A stretch of 46,272 nt of DNA from a virus. A model generated the notes under the pieces. That model saw only the letters and a list, made by a program, of their open reading frames with translations, was not told the DNA's origin and made no database searches. The position numbers were made by a program, and so were the translations under genes. This document shows, in pieces, positions 24,085-32,125 of this stretch (position 1 is its first letter; the number at the start of each line of letters is the position of its first letter). The DNA is taken from positions 1 to 46,272 of IMG/VR virus record IMGVR_UViG_3300009151_000115; one strand, 5' to 3'.

Positions 24085-25030
24085 AAAAACATTACTATTA
24101 ATTGACGGACATAATATTTTTATCCGTAGTTTCAGCGGTTTAATGCGTCATGGTCTTAGTGCTCCCAATGGAGAAGGTACGTGGGGCGCTTATGGTGCAT
24201 ACAACGTTATAACCAGCATGATTAGAAAATATGAACCTAGTCACGTTCTTATTGCATTCGATAAAGGTCGTAGTACTAAACGTCTAGCTATTGATCCCCA
24301 ATATAAAGCTAATCGCCATAAAGCTAGCGACAAACCACGTACTGCTATTGATGATGCATTTGCCACTGAATTCAAACCACAAATGGCTACGTTTATGAAT
24401 TTATGTTTGAAGAGTGGTATACCTTACATGAGTTTGGAAGGTGTTGAGGCTGATGATATTATTGCTACTGCAGCACTTAAACATTCCACTATTTTTGATA
24501 AAATTATTATTGTTAGTGCAGACCACGATTTACACCAATTAATTCGTGAAAATATTATTGTTGTTAAACCAAGCATCAGTTATAAAGATATTGATGCTGA
24601 AGTATACGATACAGAAGCTATAAAAAATGAATGGGGCATAGCACCAGAAAGATTATCAGAGATCTGGGCACTTATGGGTGACAAAGGTGACAATGTCAAA
24701 GGTATCCCAGGTATTGGTCCTAAGAAAGCTACCAAGCTTATTGCCGAGCATGGTGACCTAGATACTGTTCTTAAATTAGATGATGCAAAAATTAAAGATA
24801 ACATTGATGTTGTAAAAATAGCTAAGCGACTTATTGAGCTTGATGTAGACGATGAATTGCCATTTCCTCCATTGGGTGATCTTCAATTTACACCAGTACG
24901 TCATGGTGGTCCTAACGCCAGAGCTTTGGATGAATTATTTGTTAACCTTGGCTTTACGCAGATTAGAAGTCGCTGGTATCACAACAATCTTTGGAATGAT
25001 GTGAGAAATTTTGGCAGGAGTCTTAATTAA
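24077..25030 (+). CDS. 5'-3' exonuclease, PolA N-terminal/FEN type
   Basis: 317 residues. Metal-binding acidic residues are visible at Asp10 (LLLIDGHN), Asp62, Glu124/Asp126/Asp127 (EGVEADDI), Asp149/Asp151 (SADHD) and Asp202/Asp205 (GDKGDN). The helix-three-turn-helix GIPGIGPKKA (209-218) binds duplex DNA. It would remove RNA primers and flaps; as a stand-alone protein it complements a DnaE polymerase that lacks this activity. Confidence 0.92.
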   Translation: MNKKTLLLIDGHNIFIRSFSGLMRHGLSAPNGEGTWGAYGAYNVITSMIRKYEPSHVLIAFDKGRSTKRLAIDPQYKANRHKASDKPRTAIDDAFATEFKPQMATFMNLCLKSGIPYMSLEGVEADDIIATAALKHSTIFDKIIIVSADHDLHQLIRENIIVVKPSISYKDIDAEVYDTEAIKNEWGIAPERLSEIWALMGDKGDNVKGIPGIGPKKATKLIAEHGDLDTVLKLDDAKIKDNIDVVKIAKRLIELDVDDELPFPPLGDLQFTPVRHGGPNARALDELFVNLGFTQIRSRWYHNNLWNDVRNFGRSLN

Positions 25031-25032
25031 AC

Positions 25033-26085
25033 ATGGTTAATTGGGTTATCAATCCTTCACTAGATATGCCAACTGTATTAGAACAATACGGTAGGTTTTT
25101 AGAAGACGACTATAGAATGCTTATTGAATCGTTGAGAGTTCCTCATTCATTTGATGAATATTCAGAAAAAACTAATAGAAGGTTTATTATAGCTAGCGGC
25201 AAGGAAAGACCAGGGCTTATAGCTAAAAGCGTGTACCTGTGTATTAAATTGGCTGGTCCAGAAAGCGTTAGTGTATACGTACAAACATTAGATGAAATGT
25301 TCCTTGTACAGAATGTTTTTGAGTATTATGCAAAAGACATAGAAACTAAATTGTTTGCTAATCCCCTTGATTTTTTAAATTTAAGTAAAGACTGGAGGGA
25401 TGAGATTGAAAAAGCTACCGATATCATTGTTTATGGTGATGATCAAACTATAGAAAAATGGCGTGAATACGAAACCGTAGATCGTCACATATGGGAACAC
25501 GGTTTGAGTTTTGGTTTTGGTGTAGTTAGGGCGGAAGATCTTGGTCAATCAATTATTAACGAAATATGCTTTGACTTTTTTTGTTATTATGGTGAAGGAA
25601 GATTGGCACCAAAATTTTATTTTATTGTTGGAGAATATTCAGCTAGTTTAATTGAAAGTTTTGCTATGAATATAATGGTTAATTACGCTCCATTTATAGA
25701 AGCTTACAGGAGCAAGTTGCCGTTTACACGCAAGAGTGATCTTACACGAGAAGTACTGGGTGCTTCTTATTACGCAAAATATGTTCGTTCTTTTCATTTG
25801 AAATCTAAAGAACTTTTTGCTACACTCTACGGTGATGTAAGATTCGTGTTTGTTGATAATCTTGATGATATTGAAGAGTTTGTAGAAAAATGGAGAGAAA
25901 ACATAGGAACTGTCGCCGTCGATTGGGATGACGAGGATGTTATTGATATCATGGAAGATAACATGATACCTCGTATATGCCACATTGGCGATATGCAATT
26001 TCCAGATTTTTTTGAGCAATACGATACATTAGATGATTTTAATATCTATGTCAGTGATGACATGGGCACAGATGGTCTTATATAA
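25033..26085 (+). CDS. LuxC/aldehyde-dehydrogenase-like protein, catalytic Cys possibly lost
   Basis: 350 residues. Three stretches resemble LuxC-type acyl-CoA reductases: IIVYGDDQTIEKW (131-143), like the GGDE nucleotide-site segment; HGLSFGFGVV (156-165); and FCYYGEGRLAPKFYF (183-197), like the GxGCLSP active-site segment. In the last, Arg190 stands where the catalytic Cys is expected; Cys184 is nearby. The resemblance is by eye and remote. If correct, this is a fold re-used without the usual chemistry, or with a shifted nucleophile. It follows the exonuclease by 2 bases. An unrelated phage protein remains possible. Confidence 0.4.
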   Translation: MVNWVINPSLDMPTVLEQYGRFLEDDYRMLIESLRVPHSFDEYSEKTNRRFIIASGKERPGLIAKSVYLCIKLAGPESVSVYVQTLDEMFLVQNVFEYYAKDIETKLFANPLDFLNLSKDWRDEIEKATDIIVYGDDQTIEKWREYETVDRHIWEHGLSFGFGVVRAEDLGQSIINEICFDFFCYYGEGRLAPKFYFIVGEYSASLIESFAMNIMVNYAPFIEAYRSKLPFTRKSDLTREVLGASYYAKYVRSFHLKSKELFATLYGDVRFVFVDNLDDIEEFVEKWRENIGTVAVDWDDEDVIDIMEDNMIPRICHIGDMQFPDFFEQYDTLDDFNIYVSDDMGTDGLI

Positions 26086-26086
26086 A
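26057..26086 (+). promoter_or_regulatory. Possible promoter before the 74-aa gene
   Basis: ATGACA (26057-26062), an 18-base spacer and TATAAA (26081-26086), lying in the last codons of the preceding gene. The predicted leader ends in TAAGTAAGGAGAAAG before the ATG at 26107. The boxes are imperfect; the strong ribosome site supports a unit boundary here. Confidence 0.4.
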
Positions 26087-26106
26087 AATATAAGTAAGGA
26101 GAAAGT

Positions 26107-26331
26107 ATGAAAGAATTAAACGAACTACGTAAGAAAATGATGGAACGTTGGAATCTTATGGTCAGTTTCAAAGGTGATTGGAATTCTGGTTATGCAGAAG
26201 GTCTGAACTACGCTATGAGCTTGATTTATGATGAACTACGTGAAATTGACAAGAACAAACCAATTAAAATTGATCATGCTCCTAAGAAAGAATGGTCTAA
26301 ATTTTATGGTACAAAGAAAAGTGTTAAATAA
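26107..26331 (+). CDS. Hypothetical protein
   Basis: 74 residues, charged and helical, with SFKGDWNSGYAEGLNYAMSLI in the middle, a pattern of helix packing seen in small phage proteins. A strong AAGGAG ribosome site precedes it. Family not recognised. Confidence 0.6.
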   Translation: MKELNELRKKMMERWNLMVSFKGDWNSGYAEGLNYAMSLIYDELREIDKNKPIKIDHAPKKEWSKFYGTKKSVK

Positions 26332-26333
26332 AA

Positions 26334-26606
26334 ATGGAATCTAAAAATTTTATGGAAAGTTTGCCTGATTCAAAACTATTAAGATTTTTTTTGTTTATTT
26401 CACTTTCTATTGCGTATTTAATGTTGCTGCCAATTGCAATTATTGTATTGCCATTTGTATTTGCATGGCAGTGTGCCAAAATGCTTACCGTAAAAAAGAA
26501 AAAGAAGTATGAATACAATATTTTTGATTCAAGCAACAACAATAAAGTCAACGATCTTATCCTTGATTTTAACAATTGGTTTAATACAGGAACGGGTAAT
26601 GATTAA
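26334..26606 (+). CDS. Membrane protein
   Basis: 90 residues. A hydrophobic region at about 16-50 likely makes one long or two closely spaced transmembrane helices, followed by a basic KKKKK stop-transfer and an Asn-rich tail. It starts 2 bases after the previous stop and overlaps the next ATG. Function unknown; a holin is conceivable but the context is replication, not lysis. Confidence 0.5.
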   Translation: MESKNFMESLPDSKLLRFFLFISLSIAYLMLLPIAIIVLPFVFAWQCAKMLTVKKKKKYEYNIFDSSNNNKVNDLILDFNNWFNTGTGND

Positions 26607-26977
26607 TGGAAAATAAATTAGCACAAGCTGGTCACATGGTATTTGAAAGAAACCTTGCCATTATTGCTGGTAGACGACAAGAGGTACAAGTATTCAGCGA
26701 TGGATTTGTTTACAGAGGTTACCTATGTGGTCTTGATGAACAATGGATTCAACTCTATGGCCATGAAGAGAATGACTCGAATGACTATGATGCACAGTGG
26801 CGTTTCTTGTTGATCAACCGAAAAAACATATCGGCGCTTGGCCCTAATGGGAAAAACCTAAACGATCTTGAGTCTGAGACACGCGATTGGGTTAGCAAAA
26901 AGATCCAGATCTTCTCAGACATTTGTGATAAGTTTGCATCAGTCAGAGGAGCGAGAAATGGAAAAGAAAAGTTTTGA
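26606..26977 (+). CDS. Putative LSm/Hfq-like protein
   Basis: 123 residues. The stretch from EVQVFSDGFVYRGYLCGLD through WIQLYG to the later RFLLINRKNISALGP follows the Sm1/Sm2 pattern: a dG turn, G-x-L-x-G-x-D, then a beta strand ending in an LI...I segment. LSm rings bind RNA. Several actinobacteria lack a classical Hfq, so a phage LSm protein would be notable. The match is by pattern only. It overlaps the next gene by 20 bases. Confidence 0.4.
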   Translation: MENKLAQAGHMVFERNLAIIAGRRQEVQVFSDGFVYRGYLCGLDEQWIQLYGHEENDSNDYDAQWRFLLINRKNISALGPNGKNLNDLESETRDWVSKKIQIFSDICDKFASVRGARNGKEKF

Positions 26978-27419
26978 TGGTGAACCTGTCAACTATGACA
27001 GTGATAGCTACGATGAAATTGTTGTAATAAAAGTAGCAGAAAGCAAGGAAGAGTTGGTAGCTGGTATTGATCTAGCAAATGCTCAACCTCGTGATTTACT
27101 CATATACTTTGCTGATCGGTTCAAAGAAACACATGGTTACACTTACAATATTGAATGGGTAAAAGAATCAGCTATCTTTAAGAGTTTTAAGGAACGATAC
27201 GGACTTGACGCAGGTCCCATGGTTGCACTACTCTTTGACAATCACAAAGGCAAGCTCAATGATTTGGTGATGACAGCAACAGCATTCAGTAAAGGTAGTA
27301 AATGGATTCAGGATACTTTGTACATTGAACTACAACAACAAAAACTTAAGAACGAGAATAGAAATAGTACGGAAGGATTAATGAATACCAATGACTTCAT
27401 TGAACGATTCGCTGTTTGA
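26958..27419 (+). CDS. Hypothetical protein before the helicase loader
   Basis: 153 residues from the ATG at 26958, with GGAG 6 bases upstream (a longer frame from 26868 is less likely). A helical central domain (residues about 45-125) and a charged Asn/Gln-rich end. It lies directly before and overlaps the DnaC-like gene, so it may be a replication accessory factor. Family not recognised. Confidence 0.55.
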   Translation: MEKKSFDGEPVNYDSDSYDEIVVIKVAESKEELVAGIDLANAQPRDLLIYFADRFKETHGYTYNIEWVKESAIFKSFKERYGLDAGPMVALLFDNHKGKLNDLVMTATAFSKGSKWIQDTLYIELQQQKLKNENRNSTEGLMNTNDFIERFAV

Positions 27420-28191
27420 TTGGGAAAAGGATTACGTCAACCTAAAATATGAATTCCTTGATGATGAGGAAATCGATTACTTAGAGCAGAAGTATCCTCA
27501 GTTTGAGAAATTTACAAAGCAGGGATGCCCTACATGTACCGATGGTTCATGTGGTGATTGTAAACTACAACTGCAATTGTATAAACATTATTCACGTGCA
27601 GGTATTGGTCTTAACTACCAACGTCTTAATTGGTCAGACTTTAATGGTGACGAGAAAGCTTTGGCGTTAGCTAGGATCTATCTTGGACAACACAAAGATT
27701 TTGTAAAAGGTGGTATGGGAATTCTCTACCACGGTACGTGGGGTACAGGCAAAACATTGCTCACTAGTCTTATTGCTAAAGAGTTGGTCAAGCTTGGCTA
27801 CAGTGTATACTTTGCTACATTCACTCAGATGGTTGACGAGTTCACCAGAGGGTGGGGCAGCAATGATGACAAGGCACGTTTTGAGAGCAAAGTTGTTAAG
27901 AGCGATGTATTCTTTCTGGATGACATTGGTAAGGAATTCCGTACCAAGAACAATTTGAGTGAAGCAACGTTTGACCATGTAATGCGTCAACGCGCGTTGG
28001 ATAATCGTCCTACGTTTATTACTACCAACATGGGTATTGATGAATTGATGGATGGTTACGGTGGTGCTATATTTTCTCTCCTAAAGGAAAGAGTAATTGA
28101 GCACAACATGGATGGAATTGACTACCGTGAATACGCACGTAATCGTACACTTGATGAAATCAAGGACGGAACAGTAAGGAAGATTCAGTAA
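27391..28191 (+). CDS. DnaC/IstB-like helicase loader ATPase
   Basis: 266 residues. An N-terminal zinc site, Cys46, Cys49, Cys54 and Cys57 (C-X2-C-X4-C-X2-C), is followed by an AAA+ core: Walker A GTWGTGKT (115-122), Walker B VFFLDDIG (173-180), then FITTNM (sensor 1) and LKERV (arginine finger region). It would load the neighbouring DnaB-like helicase onto single-stranded DNA. The gene overlaps the previous one by 29 bases and touches the helicase start. Confidence 0.88.
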   Translation: MTSLNDSLFDWEKDYVNLKYEFLDDEEIDYLEQKYPQFEKFTKQGCPTCTDGSCGDCKLQLQLYKHYSRAGIGLNYQRLNWSDFNGDEKALALARIYLGQHKDFVKGGMGILYHGTWGTGKTLLTSLIAKELVKLGYSVYFATFTQMVDEFTRGWGSNDDKARFESKVVKSDVFFLDDIGKEFRTKNNLSEATFDHVMRQRALDNRPTFITTNMGIDELMDGYGGAIFSLLKERVIEHNMDGIDYREYARNRTLDEIKDGTVRKIQ

Positions 28192-29471
28192 TGGATATTG
28201 AAAAGAGTTTGGTACGGCACTTTGCTGACTTAGATAGTTTTAATGAGATTTGGAACAAAGGTGTTCGCAGCGAGCACTTCTTTGATGATGGTGTTCGTGA
28301 ACTGTTTGAATACAGCCTTGACTACTACATTCGTAGTGAGTTCAAGGATACAGCTACTCAAGAACTTCTAGAAAATAAGTTTGCAGATTATTTTGCACGC
28401 AACGAATGGCCTGAGAAAGATTACTTGGTATGCGTTCTCATTGAAGAGATGATGACTAAGTATCGTAAAGCTACTACTCAAAACATTCTGCTCAAGGCTG
28501 CAACTGCACTAGAAGAAGATCCAGAAATTGGTATTGCTTTAGCACTTAATAGCCTGTCTAAGATTCAGAACGATACTAGTACTCGTGAGCGTCTTGAAGT
28601 TTATGGTGAAGGTTATGATCGTCGTGTTAACAATTACTTGGACGAGGTAGCAAACCCTTCTCGAGACAAGAAAGGTATCTACCTTGGTTGGGATGAACTT
28701 AACGACCACATGTATGGTATTCAGAAAGGTGAACTTGCGGTTGTCGTAGGTATTCCTAACGTTGGTAAGTCATGGGTAGGATCAGTTATCGCTCTTGAAG
28801 CAGCACGTCGCAAGACCAAAGTGTACTTTGCATCGTTGGAGCTTCGTAAAGAACTAACTTTGATGCGACTTGACTGCCTAGCTAGTGGTGTACCATATAG
28901 TCGTTATGAGCGTGGACAACTTACACCTAACGAGCTTCGTCGTCTAAAAGAAGCACGTGAAGAAATTATGGAGTTTGGTGAGTACCTCATGATTGACTCA
29001 CCGGCACGCAAAAACGAACGTAGTGTTTTAGAGCTTTACTCTAAAGCTAAACACTGGGGTGCGGAGATGGTTGTTGGTGACCAGTTGTCATGGGTTACTA
29101 CAGAGAAGTCATACGGTAGTGCTAGTAACGTGCAATCTTTGCAGATGGCTGAAGTTATTACTGACATTGCTAGCACCAATCGTGAAATGGGTATGGCCTC
29201 TGTATGGCTTGCTCAGTTCAACCGTGAAGCTATGAAGAACAAGAAAGGTCGTGGTGGTCTAGGAAACATCGGTTTATCTTCACAGATCGAACAGATTGTA
29301 GACATGGCTATTGGTATTGGTGCTACTCGTGAGATGAAACAACAAGAAGCTCTTGTTATGGATATTATGAAAAGTAGACGCAGTGATCTTAAATCCTGGA
29401 TGATGGGATTTGAGTTGAGAGACCGTACATCGTTAAAGGTTGTACGAGAATTTGAGGATGCTAATGATTAG
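28191..29471 (+). CDS. Replicative DNA helicase, DnaB-like
   Basis: 426 residues. A short N-terminal helical domain precedes a RecA-type core with Walker A GIPNVGKS (187-194) and Walker B MVVGDQ (293-298). QFNREAMKNKKGRGG and the late KSRRSDLKSW segment correspond to the DnaB loops and arginine finger region. It unwinds the fork 5'-3' and binds primase. Order loader-helicase-primase within 4 kb supports the role. Confidence 0.9.
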   Translation: MDIEKSLVRHFADLDSFNEIWNKGVRSEHFFDDGVRELFEYSLDYYIRSEFKDTATQELLENKFADYFARNEWPEKDYLVCVLIEEMMTKYRKATTQNILLKAATALEEDPEIGIALALNSLSKIQNDTSTRERLEVYGEGYDRRVNNYLDEVANPSRDKKGIYLGWDELNDHMYGIQKGELAVVVGIPNVGKSWVGSVIALEAARRKTKVYFASLELRKELTLMRLDCLASGVPYSRYERGQLTPNELRRLKEAREEIMEFGEYLMIDSPARKNERSVLELYSKAKHWGAEMVVGDQLSWVTTEKSYGSASNVQSLQMAEVITDIASTNREMGMASVWLAQFNREAMKNKKGRGGLGNIGLSSQIEQIVDMAIGIGATREMKQQEALVMDIMKSRRSDLKSWMMGFELRDRTSLKVVREFEDAND

Positions 29472-29646
29472 GCATATTTTAGAATACGTATTACCTATAA
29501 TGTTGTGGTTTTCTATGGCATGGTTTCTTTCTGACAATGGCAAAAACAGAGAAGATTTTTGGTATGTTATTTTGTTGCCAATCTTTATGGTGTTGTTTTG
29601 TGGATTTATATTTTTGATTTCACTAGGGTTTATGTGGTTATACTAA
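29464..29646 (+). CDS. Small membrane protein with two hydrophobic segments
   Basis: 60 residues from the ATG at 29464, overlapping the helicase end by 8 bases. Two transmembrane helices (about 5-22 and 34-58) flank a charged loop (SDNGKNRED). Function unknown. Confidence 0.5.
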   Translation: MIRHILEYVLPIMLWFSMAWFLSDNGKNREDFWYVILLPIFMVLFCGFIFLISLGFMWLY

Positions 29647-29792
29647 TGAATGAATGTCAACACATTGAAAAATATGAAAACCTTGATGGAGATAAATTAG
29701 AACGTCCTTGGAATCGTATCTTTTGTCCTGATTGTGGAGTACGCATTGTAGGAGAATACAAGACAGATCCATTTAAGTTGCGTGGACGATGA
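29646..29792 (+). CDS. Small zinc-ribbon protein
   Basis: 48 residues from the ATG at 29646. C-x-H near the start (Cys4, His6) and CPDC (near 27-30) could bind one zinc. It overlaps the previous stop and the next start (ATGA). Confidence 0.55.
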   Translation: MNECQHIEKYENLDGDKLERPWNRIFCPDCGVRIVGEYKTDPFKLRGR

Positions 29793-29992
29793 ACCTAACT
29801 GAACGTCAAGCATTACGAGACAAACACCAACAATCAGACAGAAGTTTAATTTGTAAACATTGCGTTGATCAATATCCTTGTGATGTAATTAAATTGTTGG
29901 ATGCGACTAAACCAGAAGAATGTTTAGAAAGCCATGAATTTTTACAGAAGAAATATTTCAACTTTTGCAATGGTTGTGGAGAAAAACTATGA
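29789..29992 (+). CDS. Small zinc-binding protein
   Basis: 67 residues with CKHCVDQYPC and a terminal CNGCG, suggesting one or two zinc sites. The layout RxKHQxSD...CxxCxxxYPCD...LLDA is seen in actinophage proteins of unknown role. ATGA overlaps on both sides. Confidence 0.6.
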   Translation: MNLTERQALRDKHQQSDRSLICKHCVDQYPCDVIKLLDATKPEECLESHEFLQKKYFNFCNGCGEKL

Positions 29993-30135
29993 TGAATGAT
30001 GATCCAAAAAAATTATCTGAACAAGCTTATAATGATTTAAGTCCTGAAGATAAAGCTTTCTTGGAAAAAGTTATGAAAGATAACAAAGAATTTTTAGAAA
30101 AGTTGAAGAACGATGGACCTTTCGGCAATATTTAA
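29989..30135 (+). CDS. Small charged hypothetical protein
   Basis: 48 residues, lysine, aspartate and glutamate rich, probably one long helical hairpin. It starts on the stop of the previous gene and overlaps the primase start by 23 bases. A second in-frame ATG at 29992 is an alternative start. Confidence 0.5.
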   Translation: MMNDDPKKLSEQAYNDLSPEDKAFLEKVMKDNKEFLEKLKNDGPFGNI

Positions 30136-31123
30136 CAATTTAGATGCAAGATTAGTTTTACAGGATATCTTGGGAGTTGGAGAAATTATAGAAAATGGTG
30201 ATGAGTTAATCCATTCTTGTCCTTTGCCGTTTGGTATGCATAAAAATGGTGATAGCAGCCCATCAGCTAGTCTCAACAAAGAAACTCTTTTGTTCAATTG
30301 TTTTACTTGTGGTGGTGGCAGTGTTATCTGGTTAGTCCAGAATTGCCTTAATATTAGCCGTGAGGACGCTATTGCTAATCTAAAGAATGAGGTGGCAGAA
30401 CTTAAGGTTGTATCTGTTGAGGATTTTATTGAACGTTTAGAAGGGGTTTTTGTCTCCAAACACCAGGATTATACCGATATTCCTGTATATAGCGATACTA
30501 TCCTTAGAAGATGGGAGAGTTCTTGCGATTATTTGACCTCCAGAGGGGTCTCAGAGGCCGTACAACGGCAGATGCGTACAGGAGTAGACTCAGGTAGGTT
30601 AGAGATCCAAAAAACGCCAGAAGGTGAAAGAAATGTGCCTGTAGACAGGGTCGTTCTTCCACATTTTATGAGGGGTAAACTTATAGGGTGGGTAGCACGT
30701 AAGCTCGAGGACGTCCCAGGGGTACCCAAGTATCGCAATTCCAAGGGTTTCCCTCGTGGATCTTGGCTATACAACCTAGACAATGCTATGATGTATGATG
30801 AAATTTATGTGGTTGAAAGCCCTATGAGTGTTCTTGTATTGAAGAGTCGCGGCATTGATAACATCGTAGCTACCTTTGGAGCTAAAGTTGATAAACAACA
30901 GATTAACCTGCTAAGAAACTTTAGCAAGGTAAATATCTTTATGGATGGCGATGCACCTGGTCGTATGGCCACTGAGCATTTAATCGAAGAATTGCAAAAT
31001 TATACAAAACTTGGTATCATTGCTACACCAGATGACGAGGATCCTGCTACCATGTTGGGGATTCCTACACCAATAAGTTCGTTTGAATATCAGTTAAAGC
31101 ATCATTTGACTTGTACAAGTTAA
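30113..31123 (+). CDS. DNA primase, DnaG-like
   Basis: 336 residues. The zinc-binding domain has Cys36, His43, Cys63 and Cys66 (CHC2 type). The TOPRIM catalytic core has Glu235 in YVVESP and the Asp pair in DGDAPG (278-283). At 336 residues it is shorter than bacterial DnaG (about 600), lacking the C-terminal helicase-binding domain. It would make RNA primers on the lagging strand. The stop TAA lies inside a palindrome overlapping the promoter of the next gene. Confidence 0.88.
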   Translation: MDLSAIFNNLDARLVLQDILGVGEIIENGDELIHSCPLPFGMHKNGDSSPSASLNKETLLFNCFTCGGGSVIWLVQNCLNISREDAIANLKNEVAELKVVSVEDFIERLEGVFVSKHQDYTDIPVYSDTILRRWESSCDYLTSRGVSEAVQRQMRTGVDSGRLEIQKTPEGERNVPVDRVVLPHFMRGKLIGWVARKLEDVPGVPKYRNSKGFPRGSWLYNLDNAMMYDEIYVVESPMSVLVLKSRGIDNIVATFGAKVDKQQINLLRNFSKVNIFMDGDAPGRMATEHLIEELQNYTKLGIIATPDDEDPATMLGIPTPISSFEYQLKHHLTCTS

Positions 31124-31124
31124 A
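31105..31124 (+). promoter_or_regulatory. 20-bp palindrome, candidate operator
   Basis: TTTGACTTGT followed directly by ACAAGTTAAA: an inverted repeat with 9 of 10 positions paired and a perfect 12-base core, ACTTGTACAAGT. It covers the -35 box and the first part of the spacer of the SSB promoter, an ideal repressor site. A wider perfect inverted repeat, TATCAGTT with AACTGATA, encloses it. Confidence 0.55.
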
Positions 31125-31134
31125 CTGATACTCT
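31106..31134 (+). promoter_or_regulatory. Promoter for the SSB gene
   Basis: TTGACT (31106-31111), a 17-base spacer and TACTCT (31129-31134). The predicted +1 is near 31141, giving a leader of about 50 bases that holds a small AGCCC/GGGCT hairpin (31159-31170) and the weak ribosome site AAAGAAAG. Confidence 0.6.
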
Positions 31135-31189
31135 TGCGAGGCAGTAACCAAAACCAACAGCCCAAGGGCTTCTAAAGAAAGACACTAAA

Positions 31190-32026
31190 ATGGCATTGCA
31201 AAAAGGCATGGCTGCCGTAAAGGCCAGTATTGAAAAGTCACAAAAGGGTTCAGCCCCTAAGACTTACACAGAAACAAATTGGTTCTACTGGACACCAGGA
31301 GAAACAAAGGCACTTCGTTTTCTTACAGATTCGAATGACATCTTTGTAGTTCCTGTCCACGAGAACGTACCATCACATGATGGGAAGAAGAAGACGTTTG
31401 TATGTCGCAGTGTGTTCGACGCTTCTTGTGAGCTTTGCGCTCGTGAGAAGGGTGCACCTGGAGCATACCGTCGTGACGTTGGATACGGCATTGCTGTACT
31501 CCGTGAAGAAGTGTACGAAGAGGTTGATGGTCAACGTAAGTTAACTGGATACCGTGACGTAACTTCTACCTATGAAGAGACCGTAGACGGTAAGTCTGTT
31601 ACAAAGAAGAAGCCATACGTGGGAATTGTATCTCAGGGTATGCGTAACTTCTGGAATCAGATTGCTGTCATCACTGAAAAGTACGGTAGCCTCAAGGAGC
31701 GAGAGATTGAAATCATGCGTCAAGGTCAGGGAACTGACACTACATACATGGCTTTTGCTCTTGACAAGAAGGAGATCGAGAACATCGATACACGTTACGC
31801 AAAGTTCCTTCCCGATGTTGAAGCTTTCCTAAACCGTATTGGTAGCCAAGAGTATTACGATGCACAGCTACACGGAATTGTCAAAGAGAAGGAAGCCTTC
31901 AGTCCAAAGGCATCCACACCCTCCTCAGTCTCTGTTGACGATGACGAATACGCAGAAGAAGAGTTTGTCAGTATCGAGGAAGAGACTACTGCAGACCGTC
32001 TACGCCGCAAGATGACAGGTCAGTAG
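31190..32026 (+). CDS. Single-stranded DNA-binding protein, gp32-like
   Basis: 278 residues. A zinc site of gp32 type is visible: His63 (or His57), Cys72, Cys80 and Cys83 (CELC). Aromatic and basic residues typical of an OB fold surround it (NWFYWTPGETKALRF). The C-terminal ~40 residues are very acidic (DDDEYAEEEF), the usual tail for recruiting replication proteins. Codons are clearly richer in C and G than in neighbours (TTC, AAG, TAC), as for a highly expressed gene. It has its own promoter. Confidence 0.75.
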   Translation: MALQKGMAAVKASIEKSQKGSAPKTYTETNWFYWTPGETKALRFLTDSNDIFVVPVHENVPSHDGKKKTFVCRSVFDASCELCAREKGAPGAYRRDVGYGIAVLREEVYEEVDGQRKLTGYRDVTSTYEETVDGKSVTKKKPYVGIVSQGMRNFWNQIAVITEKYGSLKEREIEIMRQGQGTDTTYMAFALDKKEIENIDTRYAKFLPDVEAFLNRIGSQEYYDAQLHGIVKEKEAFSPKASTPSSVSVDDDEYAEEEFVSIEEETTADRLRRKMTGQ

Positions 32027-32033
32027 TCAAACC

Positions 32034-32107
32034 AGAGTAGACCAGTGGAGTTAATCAGGTATCGCTTCCTCCCTTTCCGTTACCGAATTGACTTCACTGG
32101 TTACTCT
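32034..32107 (+). other. Long imperfect hairpin between ssb and dnaE
   Basis: About 25 pairs: 32034-32039 with 32102-32107, a bulged G, then 32041-32055 with 32087-32101 (two G-T pairs), then 32058-32061 with 32081-32084. The 19-base loop is pyrimidine-rich and includes TTCCTCCC. No T-run follows, so it is not a classic terminator. The -35 box of the dnaE promoter lies in the 3' arm. It may protect or end the ssb message, or be a DNA dyad recognised by a protein. Confidence 0.75.
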
Positions 32108-32116
32108 ACTTATAAT
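32088..32116 (+). promoter_or_regulatory. Promoter for dnaE, predicted leaderless
   Basis: TTGACT (32088-32093), a 17-base spacer and a perfect TATAAT (32111-32116). The predicted +1 is near 32123, three bases before the ATG at 32126, so the message would be essentially leaderless. This is the best sigma-70-type promoter in the window. Confidence 0.8.
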
Positions 32117-32125
32117 GAGTGAGTT

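Noticed and set aside
26334-26606. Holin
   Set aside because: A small membrane protein alone is not enough; there is no endolysin next to it and it lies in the replication region.
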